The translations under genes and the position numbers were made by a program. A stretch of 64,000 nt of DNA from JAMCRM01 sp035561075 (GTDB lineage Bacteria; Acidobacteriota; Terriglobia; Bryobacterales; Bryobacteraceae), in contig DATMYF010000040.1 in NCBI GenBank assembly GCA_035561075.1, forward strand, positions 4,186 to 68,185, read 5' to 3'. Below the pieces are notes generated by a model, which saw nothing but the letters and a program-made list of their open reading frames with translations, ran no database searches and was not told the DNA's origin. Below are positions 24,468 through 32,714 of this stretch, piece by piece (the stretch's first letter is position 1; each line of letters begins with the position of its first letter).

Positions 24468-26531
24468 TTACAGGACCGTCGCGCCGGCGGGGAAGCCCGT
24501 CGGGCGGAGCACCTCAATGCGGACCTTCTGGGCGGCCGGCAGCTTCGTGGAAATTCGCACCGCGGCCTCGCCGCCCGGAGGGATGCGGGGCAACGGCGCT
24601 TCCCGTACTTCCATCGGCAAATTGCCGTGAGCGTAGACGATTAGCCGCACCTTGTAACCTGAGAGCGTGTAGGCGGGCAGGCTCCTACGCGTACGTACCC
24701 GTACTGATACGACGCCCTCCTGGCGGGATGCGGCCACTTCGGCGATGGGGCTCGACTCGCGGCGCAGCAAGTCGAACGACGGCTTCCGCGCGCCATACAC
24801 GTCCACCACGCCGTGCACCCGCTGGCGCAGCGCTCCCACACCCTTGTCACCCATATGGGTGCGGTAATCGTTATAAGAGAAGAAAATGGCGCCGGCTATC
24901 CACGGGCGCTCGCGGAAGATGCGGGTGTGCTGTTCGAGCACGTCCGCGCGACGCCGGTCGGCACCGATGTGCTTGGGGCTGCACTCACACCAGCCGTACT
25001 CGCTGATGACCACGGGTTTGCCGGGAAACGCCTGGTGGATGCGGTCGAGATTAGCGATCAGATCTTCCTGGCTGCCCCGGAGCCAGCTCTCGTAGTACTC
25101 GTTCCAGGAGACGAAGTCCATGGAACCGGCGGCGTCCTGGGCGAGGGTCGCATTTTGCAGGCTGCTGGAGGCGTAGGTGCGCAGGCGGTGGGGGTCCAGG
25201 CGGTGCGCTTCCTCGTACATCCTGCGGATGAACTCTTGCGACGCGGGGTTTTGGCCGTCCACCTCGTTGCACAGTCCCCAGGCGAACAGGGAGGGGTGGT
25301 TGCGGTCGCGCCGTATCATCTCCCGAAGCTGTTCGAGGCCGTTATCCATGAGTTCCATCGTGGGCTGGGTACCCATGCCCTTAAACGTGTGCGCGCCCCA
25401 GGTGGGGACCTCCGTCTGGATCAGGATGCCGTGGCGGTCGCAGAAATCGAGCACACGGCGGTCTTGCTGCCAATGGACGCGGGTGAAGACGCAGTTGAGC
25501 TCTTTCAGGTCGCGATGGTCGTGCTCGATCCAGGAGGCAGGTTCGGCCATGCCGAATTCCGGATGGCTACCGGCCATGCGCTCCACACCTATCAGGCGAA
25601 CAGGCTCGCCGTTCAGCAGGAAGGCGCCGTCGCGCACCTCGAAACGGCGCACGCCGAAGGTGGAGGTGTACTGGTGGCCGCCGATATCGGCGGTGAGGCG
25701 GTACAGATTCGGATGGTCGAAGTGCCATAGGCGCGGTCCGTTAAGCGTGCCCGGCAGCTTCACCTCCTGGACGCCGCCGGCCGGAACGGATACCATGCCC
25801 GTGCGCTGCGCCCGCAGTACGGCGCGACCAGTGTCGTCTTCCTCCACCACCCACGCGAGCGGTACGGAGGCGTCGGAACGCGAGCCGTTTCGCAATATCA
25901 CCCGGACGTCGAGCTGCGCCTGGCGGGTGGTGAAATCCGGCAAAGCGTCGATGTCGATGCGCTCGATGTAGACGGACGGGGTCACCAGCAAGCTTACCGG
26001 GCGGGTGATGCCGCCGTCCCCGGCCCAATCGTAAGAGTTGCCGCGCGGCAGAATCTGTTCATCGAACGAGTTGTCCGCGCGTACCGCGATCACGTTCGCG
26101 CCAGGTCTCAACGCGGTGGTAATGTCGAAAGCGAAGGCTGTATAGCCCTTGCCGATGTGCCGGCCTACGAGCTTCCCGTTTACCCACACGGCGGCGGTGT
26201 GGTAGACGGCTTCGAACTCTACCCGCACGGTCTGGGAATTCCACCATGCGGAGGCCTCAAAGGAGCGGCGATACCAGGCGGGGCCGTGGTGCCCGGCGGT
26301 TTCCGGCTGGACCTGCCAGGTGTGCGGGACGGTGACTTCGGTCCAGGCAGCGTCGTCGGTGCCAGCCAAGTGCCAGCCCTCCAGTTCTCCGCGGTTCTGC
26401 GGATCAACGCGGAACTGCCAGGGCCCGTCGAGCGGAATAGCGTCGCCCGAACCCTGCGCGCCATGCGCCGCGGCAGGAAGCAGCGCGGCGGCTGCGGCGG
26501 CGGACCGGATGAAGTCCCTGCGAGTGCCCAT
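24468..26531 (-). CDS. Glycoside hydrolase family 2 (beta-galactosidase/glucuronidase-like)
   Basis: 687 aa from the ATG at 26531 (a second ATG at 26534 is adjacent). A Tat signal is at residues 4-20 (TRRDFIRSAAAAAALL). The sugar-binding jelly-roll (about 30-185) has HTWQ and NSYDWAGDGGI, an Ig-like domain spans about 190-295, and the TIM barrel about 300-600. The acid/base Glu is E423 (GLCNEVDG) and the nucleophile E511 (VISEYGW). It hydrolyses beta-linked sugars from exported polysaccharides or glycosides; the exact sugar is not predictable. First gene of a three-gene minus-strand unit. Confidence 0.92.
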   Translation of the reverse strand: MGTRRDFIRSAAAAAALLPAAAHGAQGSGDAIPLDGPWQFRVDPQNRGELEGWHLAGTDDAAWTEVTVPHTWQVQPETAGHHGPAWYRRSFEASAWWNSQTVRVEFEAVYHTAAVWVNGKLVGRHIGKGYTAFAFDITTALRPGANVIAVRADNSFDEQILPRGNSYDWAGDGGITRPVSLLVTPSVYIERIDIDALPDFTTRQAQLDVRVILRNGSRSDASVPLAWVVEEDDTGRAVLRAQRTGMVSVPAGGVQEVKLPGTLNGPRLWHFDHPNLYRLTADIGGHQYTSTFGVRRFEVRDGAFLLNGEPVRLIGVERMAGSHPEFGMAEPASWIEHDHRDLKELNCVFTRVHWQQDRRVLDFCDRHGILIQTEVPTWGAHTFKGMGTQPTMELMDNGLEQLREMIRRDRNHPSLFAWGLCNEVDGQNPASQEFIRRMYEEAHRLDPHRLRTYASSSLQNATLAQDAAGSMDFVSWNEYYESWLRGSQEDLIANLDRIHQAFPGKPVVISEYGWCECSPKHIGADRRRADVLEQHTRIFRERPWIAGAIFFSYNDYRTHMGDKGVGALRQRVHGVVDVYGARKPSFDLLRRESSPIAEVAASRQEGVVSVRVRTRRSLPAYTLSGYKVRLIVYAHGNLPMEVREAPLPRIPPGGEAAVRISTKLPAAQKVRIEVLRPTGFPAGATVL

Positions 26532-26549
26532 CATGTTTGACTTCTCATT

Positions 26550-26813
26550 ATGAGCGAAATCAGGGCGGGCAGTTTACGCGGGCGGCGAAGCGGCGGTATG
26601 CTGGGCGCTGTGACAGGTCAGGACGCCCACGACCGCGCTCCGGCGCCGGAATACAGCGAAGACGGCGTGGACCTCAGCCTGGTCCGGTGGATGCTCTCCC
26701 TTACGCCCCTGGAGCGCCTGCGGTTTCTGGAAGAGCGCATCAACGACATCCTGGAGATTCGCGAACGGAATGCCCGAACGTTTGCGAACGGGACATCCGG
26801 TTCATCGTCGTAG
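26550..26813 (+). CDS. Small protein, partner of the decayed nucleotidyltransferase
   Basis: 87 aa (or 71 aa from the ATG at 26598). The core DGVDLSLVRWMLSLTPLERL and RFLEERINDILEIRERNA is the pattern of small proteins that often precede a nucleotidyltransferase of the DUF6036 type. The last nine residues (about RTFANGTSGSSS) read into what was the start of that second gene, so this protein is probably fused to junk at its C-terminus by the deletion. It may be non-functional now. The GH2 gene starts divergently 15 bp away. Confidence 0.5.
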   Translation: MSEIRAGSLRGRRSGGMLGAVTGQDAHDRAPAPEYSEDGVDLSLVRWMLSLTPLERLRFLEERINDILEIRERNARTFANGTSGSSS

Positions 26814-27081
26814 GCGGGCTCGCGGCGGTCCTGAACGGCGCCTGGTCTATTCCAGGGAGCCCGGCAATCTCAATCGCCTGCCGCTGGGCAGCGTTGGCCG
26901 GAACCTCGGGTTTACGGACCTGCTGCCGCACTCGAACGAATTCGAAATCGGCGAGGGAAGGGGAATCCTGGTGCTCGACCTGGAGACCATTATCGCGATC
27001 AAGGAAGAACTTGCTTCGGAGAAGGACCTGGCGGTGCTGCCTGTCCTCTATCAGACGCTCAGGCTCAAGAAGAGCATCTGA
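26781..27081 (+). pseudogene. Decayed nucleotidyltransferase (DUF6036-type)
   Basis: Two fragments in different frames belong to one gene. ERDIRFIVVGGLAAVLNGA (frame of 26783) is the N-terminal nucleotidyltransferase motif. After it, in another frame, come LVYSREPGNLNRL and then, abruptly, LGSVGRNLGFTDLLPHSNE up to LDLETIIAIKEE, EKDLAVLPVLYQTL and the stop. Relative to intact family members the beginning, a piece around the catalytic DxD region and about 50 residues in the middle are missing. Annotating the last open frame (26770-27081) as a normal protein would be misleading. Confidence 0.75.
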
Positions 27082-27099
27082 AGCGCGCGGCTGGGCCGC

Positions 27100-27666
27100 T
27101 CACGCATGATGCGAGGTCTCCGTGGGGGTGCGCGCGACGCTCTTACGGCCGGATTTCGAGCCCGGAAGCGGTTTGGTGGCCACCCATGCCGACATGTACT
27201 GGTCCGTGATGGCACCTGGCAACTGGAGCTGGCTGGCGGCTTCCATCTTCAGCTCGTTTCCCAGTAACCAGAGGCACAGCGCGGGACCTTCCTGTATCAT
27301 CACGTGATACTTCCGGAATAACATCATGTCTATCTTCAATGCGAAGGTCTGCTTATCTTCACCGCGCGAGAGCCGCTCGAAACGATAGATGCGCGCGTCC
27401 CCCTGCGATTCGAAGCCCATGTAGCGCAGTTCCGCCATCTCGTCATGCCTGCCCTCGATTTGCGGAAGCCGGCGGAGGGTCTGGATGTTGATCGCCCGTT
27501 GTGCGGCGCGTCCCTCCAGTTCGAAAATCACCTGCTGGCCGACCGTGAGCCCGGAAATATCGTACGCGAGTACGGCAGCCGAGTCGAACGGGACGCTGTC
27601 TCCAGCCTGGGACCTGATAACACCGGAGGTGCTGGTCCGGTTGAAAGATGCAATCGTTCCGATCAT
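27100..27666 (-). CDS. Cold-shock-like domain protein with unknown C-terminal domain
   Basis: 188 aa. Residues 1-62 have the spacing of a cold-shock/S1-like OB fold (MIGTIASFNRTSTSGVI, then VPFDSAAVL and GLTVGQQVIFELEG), though the aromatic RNP motifs of true CspA are degenerate. Residues about 85-160 form a second conserved-looking domain (FALKIDMMLFRKYHVMIQEG, ALCLWLLGNELK). A basic Ser/Arg tail ends the protein. Nucleic-acid binding is likely but unproven. It overlaps the upstream GIY-YIG gene by 4 bp. Confidence 0.7.
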   Translation of the reverse strand: MIGTIASFNRTSTSGVIRSQAGDSVPFDSAAVLAYDISGLTVGQQVIFELEGRAAQRAINIQTLRRLPQIEGRHDEMAELRYMGFESQGDARIYRFERLSRGEDKQTFALKIDMMLFRKYHVMIQEGPALCLWLLGNELKMEAASQLQLPGAITDQYMSAWVATKPLPGSKSGRKSVARTPTETSHHA

Positions 27667-27977
27667 TTGTAGGTCTCCTTGTTTTCGGGACGGTGCCGGT
27701 TGCGGATGGGTTCGAGTTCGAGGACCAGCTCATCCCGCCGTTCGCTGCGGCATCCCGCATCGCAGAGCTCGTACGTAAAGCCGGTTGGGCGCTGTCCGTC
27801 CGGGAACGTATGTATATCCCGGAGCTGATTCAATAGCTGAGACCGGACATCGTCGGCTTCCCCCACATAGATCCATTCCCGGGAGTTCGAGAGGCCGTAG
27901 ACACCCGACGCAGCAGGCGTGTTTCTGCCGATCGAAACGGCGGTAAATGCACGCGTGCCGTGTTGTGCGAAAGGCAT
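27663..27977 (-). CDS. Small GIY-YIG-like nuclease domain protein
   Basis: 104 aa. GVYGLSNSREWIYVGEADDV is the GIY-YIG signature (GVY and IYVG), followed by the catalytic-arginine helix (DDVRSQLLNQL) and a conserved Glu region (RRDELVLELEP). The domain occupies nearly the whole protein, so it is a minimal, single-domain member. Possible roles are nicking or restriction-like nuclease activity, or a non-catalytic nucleic-acid binder. It is co-translated with the cold-shock-like protein. Confidence 0.7.
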   Translation of the reverse strand: MPFAQHGTRAFTAVSIGRNTPAASGVYGLSNSREWIYVGEADDVRSQLLNQLRDIHTFPDGQRPTGFTYELCDAGCRSERRDELVLELEPIRNRHRPENKETYK

Positions 27978-28163
27978 ACGTTCCTGAGTTACCGGGCCGG
28001 GTTAGGTTTAGATAGTCCGAAGCAGTTCAGACGACCCGAAGTGAGATAAAAAAGAAACACTAGCTCCACTTAAGGGTACAGCAACGGTCACGCAATGTAA
28101 AGGCTGGGAACCCCGGGCAGAGTACCTCTGTCGGAGTAGGGACGCGTGTGTTAGGGTGGCGGC

Positions 28164-28730
28164 ATGGGAATTGAGGATATACGCCGGTATGTTGCCGGCG
28201 AGTGCCGCCGCGGTACGAACGTCTTCGGCCCGGAGTTCTTCGATGAGCACCTGGCCGTCGTCGCCAGCTACGCTGACTGCCTTGCGCCACGCCTCGGCGC
28301 GAATGCGGAAGTCGTCCAACTGGCGGCCTACCTTCATGACATTTCCGCGGTGCGCGACATCACTACCCTAAGGGACCACGCTGTGGTGAGCGCCGCGCAC
28401 GCTCGCGAGTTGCTGGCCTTGCGCGGCTACCCGTTATCCATCGCGGAGAACGTGTCCCGGGCGATCGCGTCGCATGTCACTCCCGTGCCGTTGGGCGCGG
28501 GAACGCCGGAGGAGATCTGCCTGTCGAACGCGGACGCCATATCACAGATTGTCCGCCCGGCCTACTGGCTCTTTTTTGCCTTCGTTGTCCGGAAGTGCGG
28601 CTTTGAGGAGGGCAGGGAATGGCTGCTCAACCGCATGGATTCCAACTGGAACGCGCTGATTGAGCCGGCCAGGGAACTGGTGGTGGATCGATACCCGCTC
28701 GCCAGGAGACTGGTGGGCGATAATGCCTAA
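28164..28730 (+). CDS. HD-domain metal-dependent phosphohydrolase
   Basis: 188 aa. HD metal ligands are visible: H29, H58-D59 (AAYLHDIS), H79, H104 and D124 (SNADAIS). The family hydrolyses phosphate esters of nucleotides or small molecules; the substrate is unknown. AGGGTGG precedes the ATG. Its stop (28728-28730) overlaps by 8 bp the ATG (28723) of the Rieske-like gene, so the pair was built as a coupled unit. Confidence 0.8.
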   Translation: MGIEDIRRYVAGECRRGTNVFGPEFFDEHLAVVASYADCLAPRLGANAEVVQLAAYLHDISAVRDITTLRDHAVVSAAHARELLALRGYPLSIAENVSRAIASHVTPVPLGAGTPEEICLSNADAISQIVRPAYWLFFAFVVRKCGFEEGREWLLNRMDSNWNALIEPARELVVDRYPLARRLVGDNA

Positions 28731-29118
28731 GGGACATATACGACAAACTGCGGCACGGAGTCCCCGAAGGACGCCCTCTGCTGGAGTTGCTCCAACGGAC
28801 GTCTCGTCATCGACCTGGCGCGCGCGCCGGAACTCGCCAGCAGCGGCGGGGCAATCCGGTTGGAGGGAGCAGGCCTCCCCAACCGCGTGCTGGTGGTTCA
28901 CGGAGCCGATAATCAGTACCACGCGTTTCCGAATAAGTGCACCCACATGGGGCGGCGCCTCGATCCGGTGCCCGGCACCCGTACGGTGCAGTGCTGCAGT
29001 ATCGGGAAATCGACTTTCACCTATTCTGGCCAGGTGATCTATGGCTCGGCTGGACAGCCGTTGAAGCCCGCTTCAGACGGCCGTGGAGAACGGTAGCATT
29101 ATCGTCACGCTATCCTGA
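28723..29118 (+). pseudogene. Rieske-like [2Fe-2S] protein gene with two compensating frameshifts
   Basis: The ATG at 28723 begins MPKG; after the G-run 28731-28733 the family sequence continues one frame over (TYTTNCGTESPKDALCWSC), through the cluster region CTHMGRRLDP and CCSIGKSTF to QPLKP. Between about 29065 and 29077 the frame shifts back, and TAVENGSIIVTLS then ends at TGA 29116-29118. Adding one G to the first run and removing one base at the second site restores about 131 residues. The second Rieske motif has no His (CCSIG instead of CxxH). Either a recent pseudogene or two sequencing errors. Confidence 0.7.
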
Positions 29119-29162
29119 GCGGCTGCGGGAACCTTTCGGCCGGGCGTGGTGTCCAATCGATT

Positions 29163-29630
29163 ATGCGCCCGTGGATACTCGCTGGCTTTATGTTCCTGGT
29201 TGTCGCGCAGTCGGATGCCGCCCAGGCTGCGTTGCGAAATGGCGTGTACGCGGTTCTCGGGGAAACGGCGACCGCCTCCGAAGCGGCGCTGCCGTACGAT
29301 GCGAAGTATTCGGACGCGGACCGCAACGCACCCCGCAGGTACATCACACTCGATGCGCATTCCTTCGTGCCGCTGGTGCTGGCCGCGCCTCCGCAGGCGA
29401 GGCAGGACGATCGCGGTTGGACCCTGCTCAGTGTCACGCTCGCCCGGCAACACCTCGGCACGCTCGAGGCATTCACGCGCGCGCACCTTGGCGGCCGGGT
29501 GGCCATCGTACTCGATGGCGAAATCGTCACCATTCACAAGGTCCGGAGCGTGATTTCGGACGGCAGAGTGCAAGTCTCCCGCTGCCACGATAACGCCTGC
29601 CAAATCCTGCGCGCGAGGCTCGCGAAGTAG
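29163..29630 (+). CDS. Secreted stand-alone SecD P1-head-like protein
   Basis: 155 aa with a signal peptide (about residues 1-20). The C-terminal half (LSVTLARQHLGTLEAF, LGGRVAIVLDGEIVTIHKVR, SDGRVQVSR) matches the P1-head subdomain of SecD, where the motif is xLAIVLDGxVxSAPxI. SecD itself is a 12-TM or 6-TM translocase subunit; here the periplasmic head occurs alone as an exported protein. Function unknown; it might bind peptides or membrane partners as the SecD head does. No Sec genes are nearby. Confidence 0.65.
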   Translation: MRPWILAGFMFLVVAQSDAAQAALRNGVYAVLGETATASEAALPYDAKYSDADRNAPRRYITLDAHSFVPLVLAAPPQARQDDRGWTLLSVTLARQHLGTLEAFTRAHLGGRVAIVLDGEIVTIHKVRSVISDGRVQVSRCHDNACQILRARLAK

Positions 29631-29702
29631 GCCTGCCCCGAGCTGCGAAACCCAACCGTACGCTCGCGCGTTAGAAATGTTTATAGCCGTCCACAATTCA
29701 CG

Positions 29703-30653
29703 ATGCACAGCTCCTTGGCATTTCTCTTTCTATGGCTTCTTGCGGCATTAGCGCCCGTCCAGGCAAGGGTGGCGGTCCTGGTTGGCGAACCTTTTGGAAA
29801 ATTTGGAGCGTTTACTCCAACCGGCCACGCCGCCGTTTACCTCTCCCGCGTTTGCGCGGACACCCCCACTACTTTGCGGCTCTGCCGGACTGGAGAGAAC
29901 GGCGTGGTGATCAGCCGGTATAACCGCATCGCAGGGTACGACTGGCTCGCCGTACCGCTGCTGCCCTATCTATACGCTGTCGAAGATCCCGAGGCTGTGC
30001 CCGCCAGTGTCGATGCCCCGCGCGTGGCAGCCTTGCGGGACCTCTATCGCCGTTCGCATCTGCGGAATATTGCACCCGATGGGCCCGAGGGAGAAATGCC
30101 CTCCGGCGACTGGATTCAACTTGCCGGCGCCGCCTACGATCGCACCATCTACGGCTTCTCACTCGAAACCACCCAGGAAGACGACGAGCGCCTGATCGCG
30201 CATCTCAACGCGCAGCGCAACCGGAGGCGCTTTCACCTGCTGTATCGGAATTGCGCGGATTTCGCTCGCGCCGTCGTGAACTTCTATTATCCGGGAGCGC
30301 TGCGGCGGAGCATCGTCGCGGACCTTGGGATCACCACCCCGAAGCACTCGGCTAAATCGCTGGTGGAGTACGGCCGGCGCCGGCCGGAACTGGGGCTTGC
30401 GCGGTTCGAGATTCCGCAGGTCGTAGGTTCGCAGCCCAGCACAAAGTTGCAGGGGGTCAGCGAATCGCTGGTTCGCTCGAAGAAGTACGTGGTGCCCCTG
30501 GCGGTGCTGCAGCCCTGGGTGGCTGGGACTGCGGCGGTGGCATACCTCACCCGGGGCCGCTTCAATCTTTCGCGGCAGTCGCCGGTGATCTGCGATCCGC
30601 AGAAGCTTGCGGCCTGCGTGTTGACGGCCGGTACGGACGCGGCCGCCGAATAG
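29703..30653 (+). CDS. Secreted protein with possible permuted NlpC/P60-like fold
   Basis: 316 aa with a signal peptide (about residues 1-21). It carries an early His motif (TPTGHAAVYLSRVC) and a later Cys motif (LLYRNCADFARAVVNFYYP). This His-before-Cys order resembles permuted papain-like (LRAT/NlpC-P60) hydrolases and DUF4105-type proteins. A C-terminal hydrophobic segment (VVPLAVLQPWVAGTAAVAYL) may bind the membrane. Catalysis is not established. No linked peptidoglycan gene. Confidence 0.6.
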   Translation: MHSSLAFLFLWLLAALAPVQARVAVLVGEPFGKFGAFTPTGHAAVYLSRVCADTPTTLRLCRTGENGVVISRYNRIAGYDWLAVPLLPYLYAVEDPEAVPASVDAPRVAALRDLYRRSHLRNIAPDGPEGEMPSGDWIQLAGAAYDRTIYGFSLETTQEDDERLIAHLNAQRNRRRFHLLYRNCADFARAVVNFYYPGALRRSIVADLGITTPKHSAKSLVEYGRRRPELGLARFEIPQVVGSQPSTKLQGVSESLVRSKKYVVPLAVLQPWVAGTAAVAYLTRGRFNLSRQSPVICDPQKLAACVLTAGTDAAAE

Positions 30654-30656
30654 CCC

Positions 30657-31307
30657 CTACGCCACTATCTTCTTCCGCACCGCGTACAGTACGATTTCTG
30701 CCGTGTTATGCAGGTCCAGCTTCTGCATGATGTGGGTGCGGTGTGTCTCGACCGTGTAAGGACTGAGGTCCAATATGGTGGCGATATCCTTGTTGGTCTT
30801 GCCCACCGCCAGCAGTTGCAGAACCTCCTTTTCGCGGTCGGTGAGCAGATCGTAGGAATCCGTCAGGCCGCGCTGTTGGAGGTGCCGGAGATAGTCGTCG
30901 AGCAACGTCTTGGCAATGGCGGGACTGAAGTATGGCTGGCCTGCCGACACGGAATGGATGGCCCGCACCAGGTCGCCCTCGGCGGAATCCTTCAGCAGGT
31001 AGCCCTTCGCGCCGGCGCTCAGGGTGCGGACCAGGTACTCTTCGTCCGAGTGCATGCTGAGCATGATGATGGCGGTTTCGGGGTGGTCCCGGACGATCTG
31101 CCGGGTGGCCTCGATGCCGTTCAGGCGCGGCATGGCTATGTCCATCACGATGATGTCGGGCTTGAGTTCGGCAGCCAGGTCCACTGCCTGGCGCCCGTCC
31201 GCGGCTTCCCCCACCACTTCCAGGCCGGGTTCGCTTTCGAGCAGGAAACGCAGTCCCTTCCGGACCACGCCGTGGTCGTCGGCCAGCAGGATGCGGCATT
31301 TCTTCAT
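30657..31307 (-). CDS. NarL/FixJ-family response regulator
   Basis: 216 aa. Receiver domain residues 1-122 with acidic pocket D10/D11, phosphoacceptor D56 (VMDIAMP) and K106 (YLLKDS). LuxR-type helix-turn-helix at about 150-210 (LTDREKEVLQLLAVGKTNKDIA, TVETHRTHIMQKL). It is phosphorylated by the kinase encoded just upstream (ATGA overlap at 31304-31307) and then binds DNA as a dimer. Targets are unknown. Confidence 0.95.
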   Translation of the reverse strand: MKKCRILLADDHGVVRKGLRFLLESEPGLEVVGEAADGRQAVDLAAELKPDIIVMDIAMPRLNGIEATRQIVRDHPETAIIMLSMHSDEEYLVRTLSAGAKGYLLKDSAEGDLVRAIHSVSAGQPYFSPAIAKTLLDDYLRHLQQRGLTDSYDLLTDREKEVLQLLAVGKTNKDIATILDLSPYTVETHRTHIMQKLDLHNTAEIVLYAVRKKIVA

Positions 31308-32659
31308 GCGGCCTCCACGGGCAGCGGAACGGAAATTTTGAGAAGCATACCTTTACCGGGCTGCGAGTGAATGGCGAGCGAGCCGCCCAATTCCTTGACG
31401 CGCTCCTCAATGCCGATCAGCCCCAGGCCGGGGCCGATGCGCGGCAACTCGCCGTTCGCCATGGGCGGCAGCCCGCGGCCGTTATCCTGCACGGCCAGGG
31501 AGAGCCGCTCGGTATCGGAGTGCAGCAGGATCCGGATATGGCTGGCCTCGGCGTGGCGCGCGCAATTCGTGAGCGCCTCCTGTGCGACGCGGTAGACGCA
31601 GGTACGGTAATTCTCCGGCAGTTCCGGCACCAGCCCCTCGAGCTGCACCTCTACGGGGATGCCGGAACGGCGCGAGAATTCGCGCGCCTGCCACTCCAGC
31701 GCCGGGCCGAGTCCCAGGTCGTCCAGAACCGACGGGCGCAGCCCCGCCGCCAGGTTCCGCACCGACACCATCGTCTGGGAGGCGAGCTTTTTGGCATCGT
31801 CCAGGTGTGCCCGAAACTGCTCCTCGGAGCCGTTGCGCAGGCGCTCCAGGTTCCCCAGTTCCACCCGCATGGCGGTAAGGGTCTGGCCGATCTCGTCGTG
31901 CAGTTCGCGGGAGAGGCTGCGGCGCTCATCCTCCTGGGCGCGCAGAAGCTGTTGGGAGAGCCGGCGCATCTCCTGTTCGGCGCGTTCCGTCAACTGGTGC
32001 TGTTCCTCGGCGCGTTCCTCCAGCCGCGAGATCCGGATGACGCTGGCGAGCGACACCGCGATGCCTAGCGCCAGCAGCCCGATCAGCATCTTCTGGCCCG
32101 CGCGACGCGACTCCCGCACCTTGTTGTAGATGCGGTTCTGGCGCTCCCGCAGATCCGCCTCGTTGAGGGCTTTTAATTGCTGCGCCATTTCCAGCACGGC
32201 ATTCCGCCGCGGCAGCACCACTTTGCGCAGGAAGAGGGAGCTGAGGGCGCGCTTCTGTTCGGGGGTCCAGTCGAAGATGGGGTCGAGAGAGGCCCAGTAG
32301 GCATCGAGTTCCGTGCGCAGGCGGTTCGGCAGTCCGGGGTCCGCCGCGGCGGCAAGCTCCCTGATGGTTCCCAGTTGCTGCTCCATCTGGGCCCGAATTT
32401 CGAGCAGCTCACCCCGGTGCAGGTCCGCGGTGATCTGGGAGGGGTCCAGCAGGAAATCGCGCGCGAAGATGCCGGAGAGGTAGATGCCGGATTCGATCTC
32501 CCGCGTGGCCGCTTCGGTGCGGACGTGCGACTGATGAATCGCGAGGACGGACTCGTAGATCTGGCCGGTTCGCCGCCAGCTATCGACACTTGACAATACG
32601 GCCAGCAGCACCAGGGTGCCGAACCCCAGCGCCAGAATTGGCCAACCCCGCAATCTCAC
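31304..32659 (-). CDS. Membrane histidine kinase (HisKA_3 type)
   Basis: 451 aa. TM1 at about residues 7-25 and TM2 at about 191-210 enclose a helical periplasmic sensor of about 165 residues, similar to CHASE3-like four-helix sensors. A HAMP-like or coiled linker leads to the phosphoacceptor H254 (LSRELHDEIGQTL) and the HATPase domain with QEALTNCARHA and DNGRGLP. Pairs with the response regulator. The periplasmic domain suggests an extracytoplasmic stimulus, which is not identifiable. Confidence 0.93.
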   Translation of the reverse strand: MRLRGWPILALGFGTLVLLAVLSSVDSWRRTGQIYESVLAIHQSHVRTEAATREIESGIYLSGIFARDFLLDPSQITADLHRGELLEIRAQMEQQLGTIRELAAAADPGLPNRLRTELDAYWASLDPIFDWTPEQKRALSSLFLRKVVLPRRNAVLEMAQQLKALNEADLRERQNRIYNKVRESRRAGQKMLIGLLALGIAVSLASVIRISRLEERAEEQHQLTERAEQEMRRLSQQLLRAQEDERRSLSRELHDEIGQTLTAMRVELGNLERLRNGSEEQFRAHLDDAKKLASQTMVSVRNLAAGLRPSVLDDLGLGPALEWQAREFSRRSGIPVEVQLEGLVPELPENYRTCVYRVAQEALTNCARHAEASHIRILLHSDTERLSLAVQDNGRGLPPMANGELPRIGPGLGLIGIEERVKELGGSLAIHSQPGKGMLLKISVPLPVEAA

Positions 32660-32714
32660 CTGGTCTGCCGTCCCTCCAAGGGTGCCGGTCCCTTACTTAT
32701 CAATGTAGCGCTCT

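Noticed and set aside
26770..27081. 103-aa open frame that could be annotated as a normal gene
   Set aside because: Its first 25 residues are out of frame with the nucleotidyltransferase it ends as; it is only the rear part of a decayed gene.
27978..28163. Possible tRNA or small RNA in the gap before the HD gene
   Set aside because: No cloverleaf, no anticodon arm and no terminator could be drawn; the gap probably only holds promoters.
28860..29096. 78-aa open frame read as a complete Rieske protein
   Set aside because: It would begin at a TTG in the middle of the domain and lose both true ends; the frameshift reading explains all three segments.
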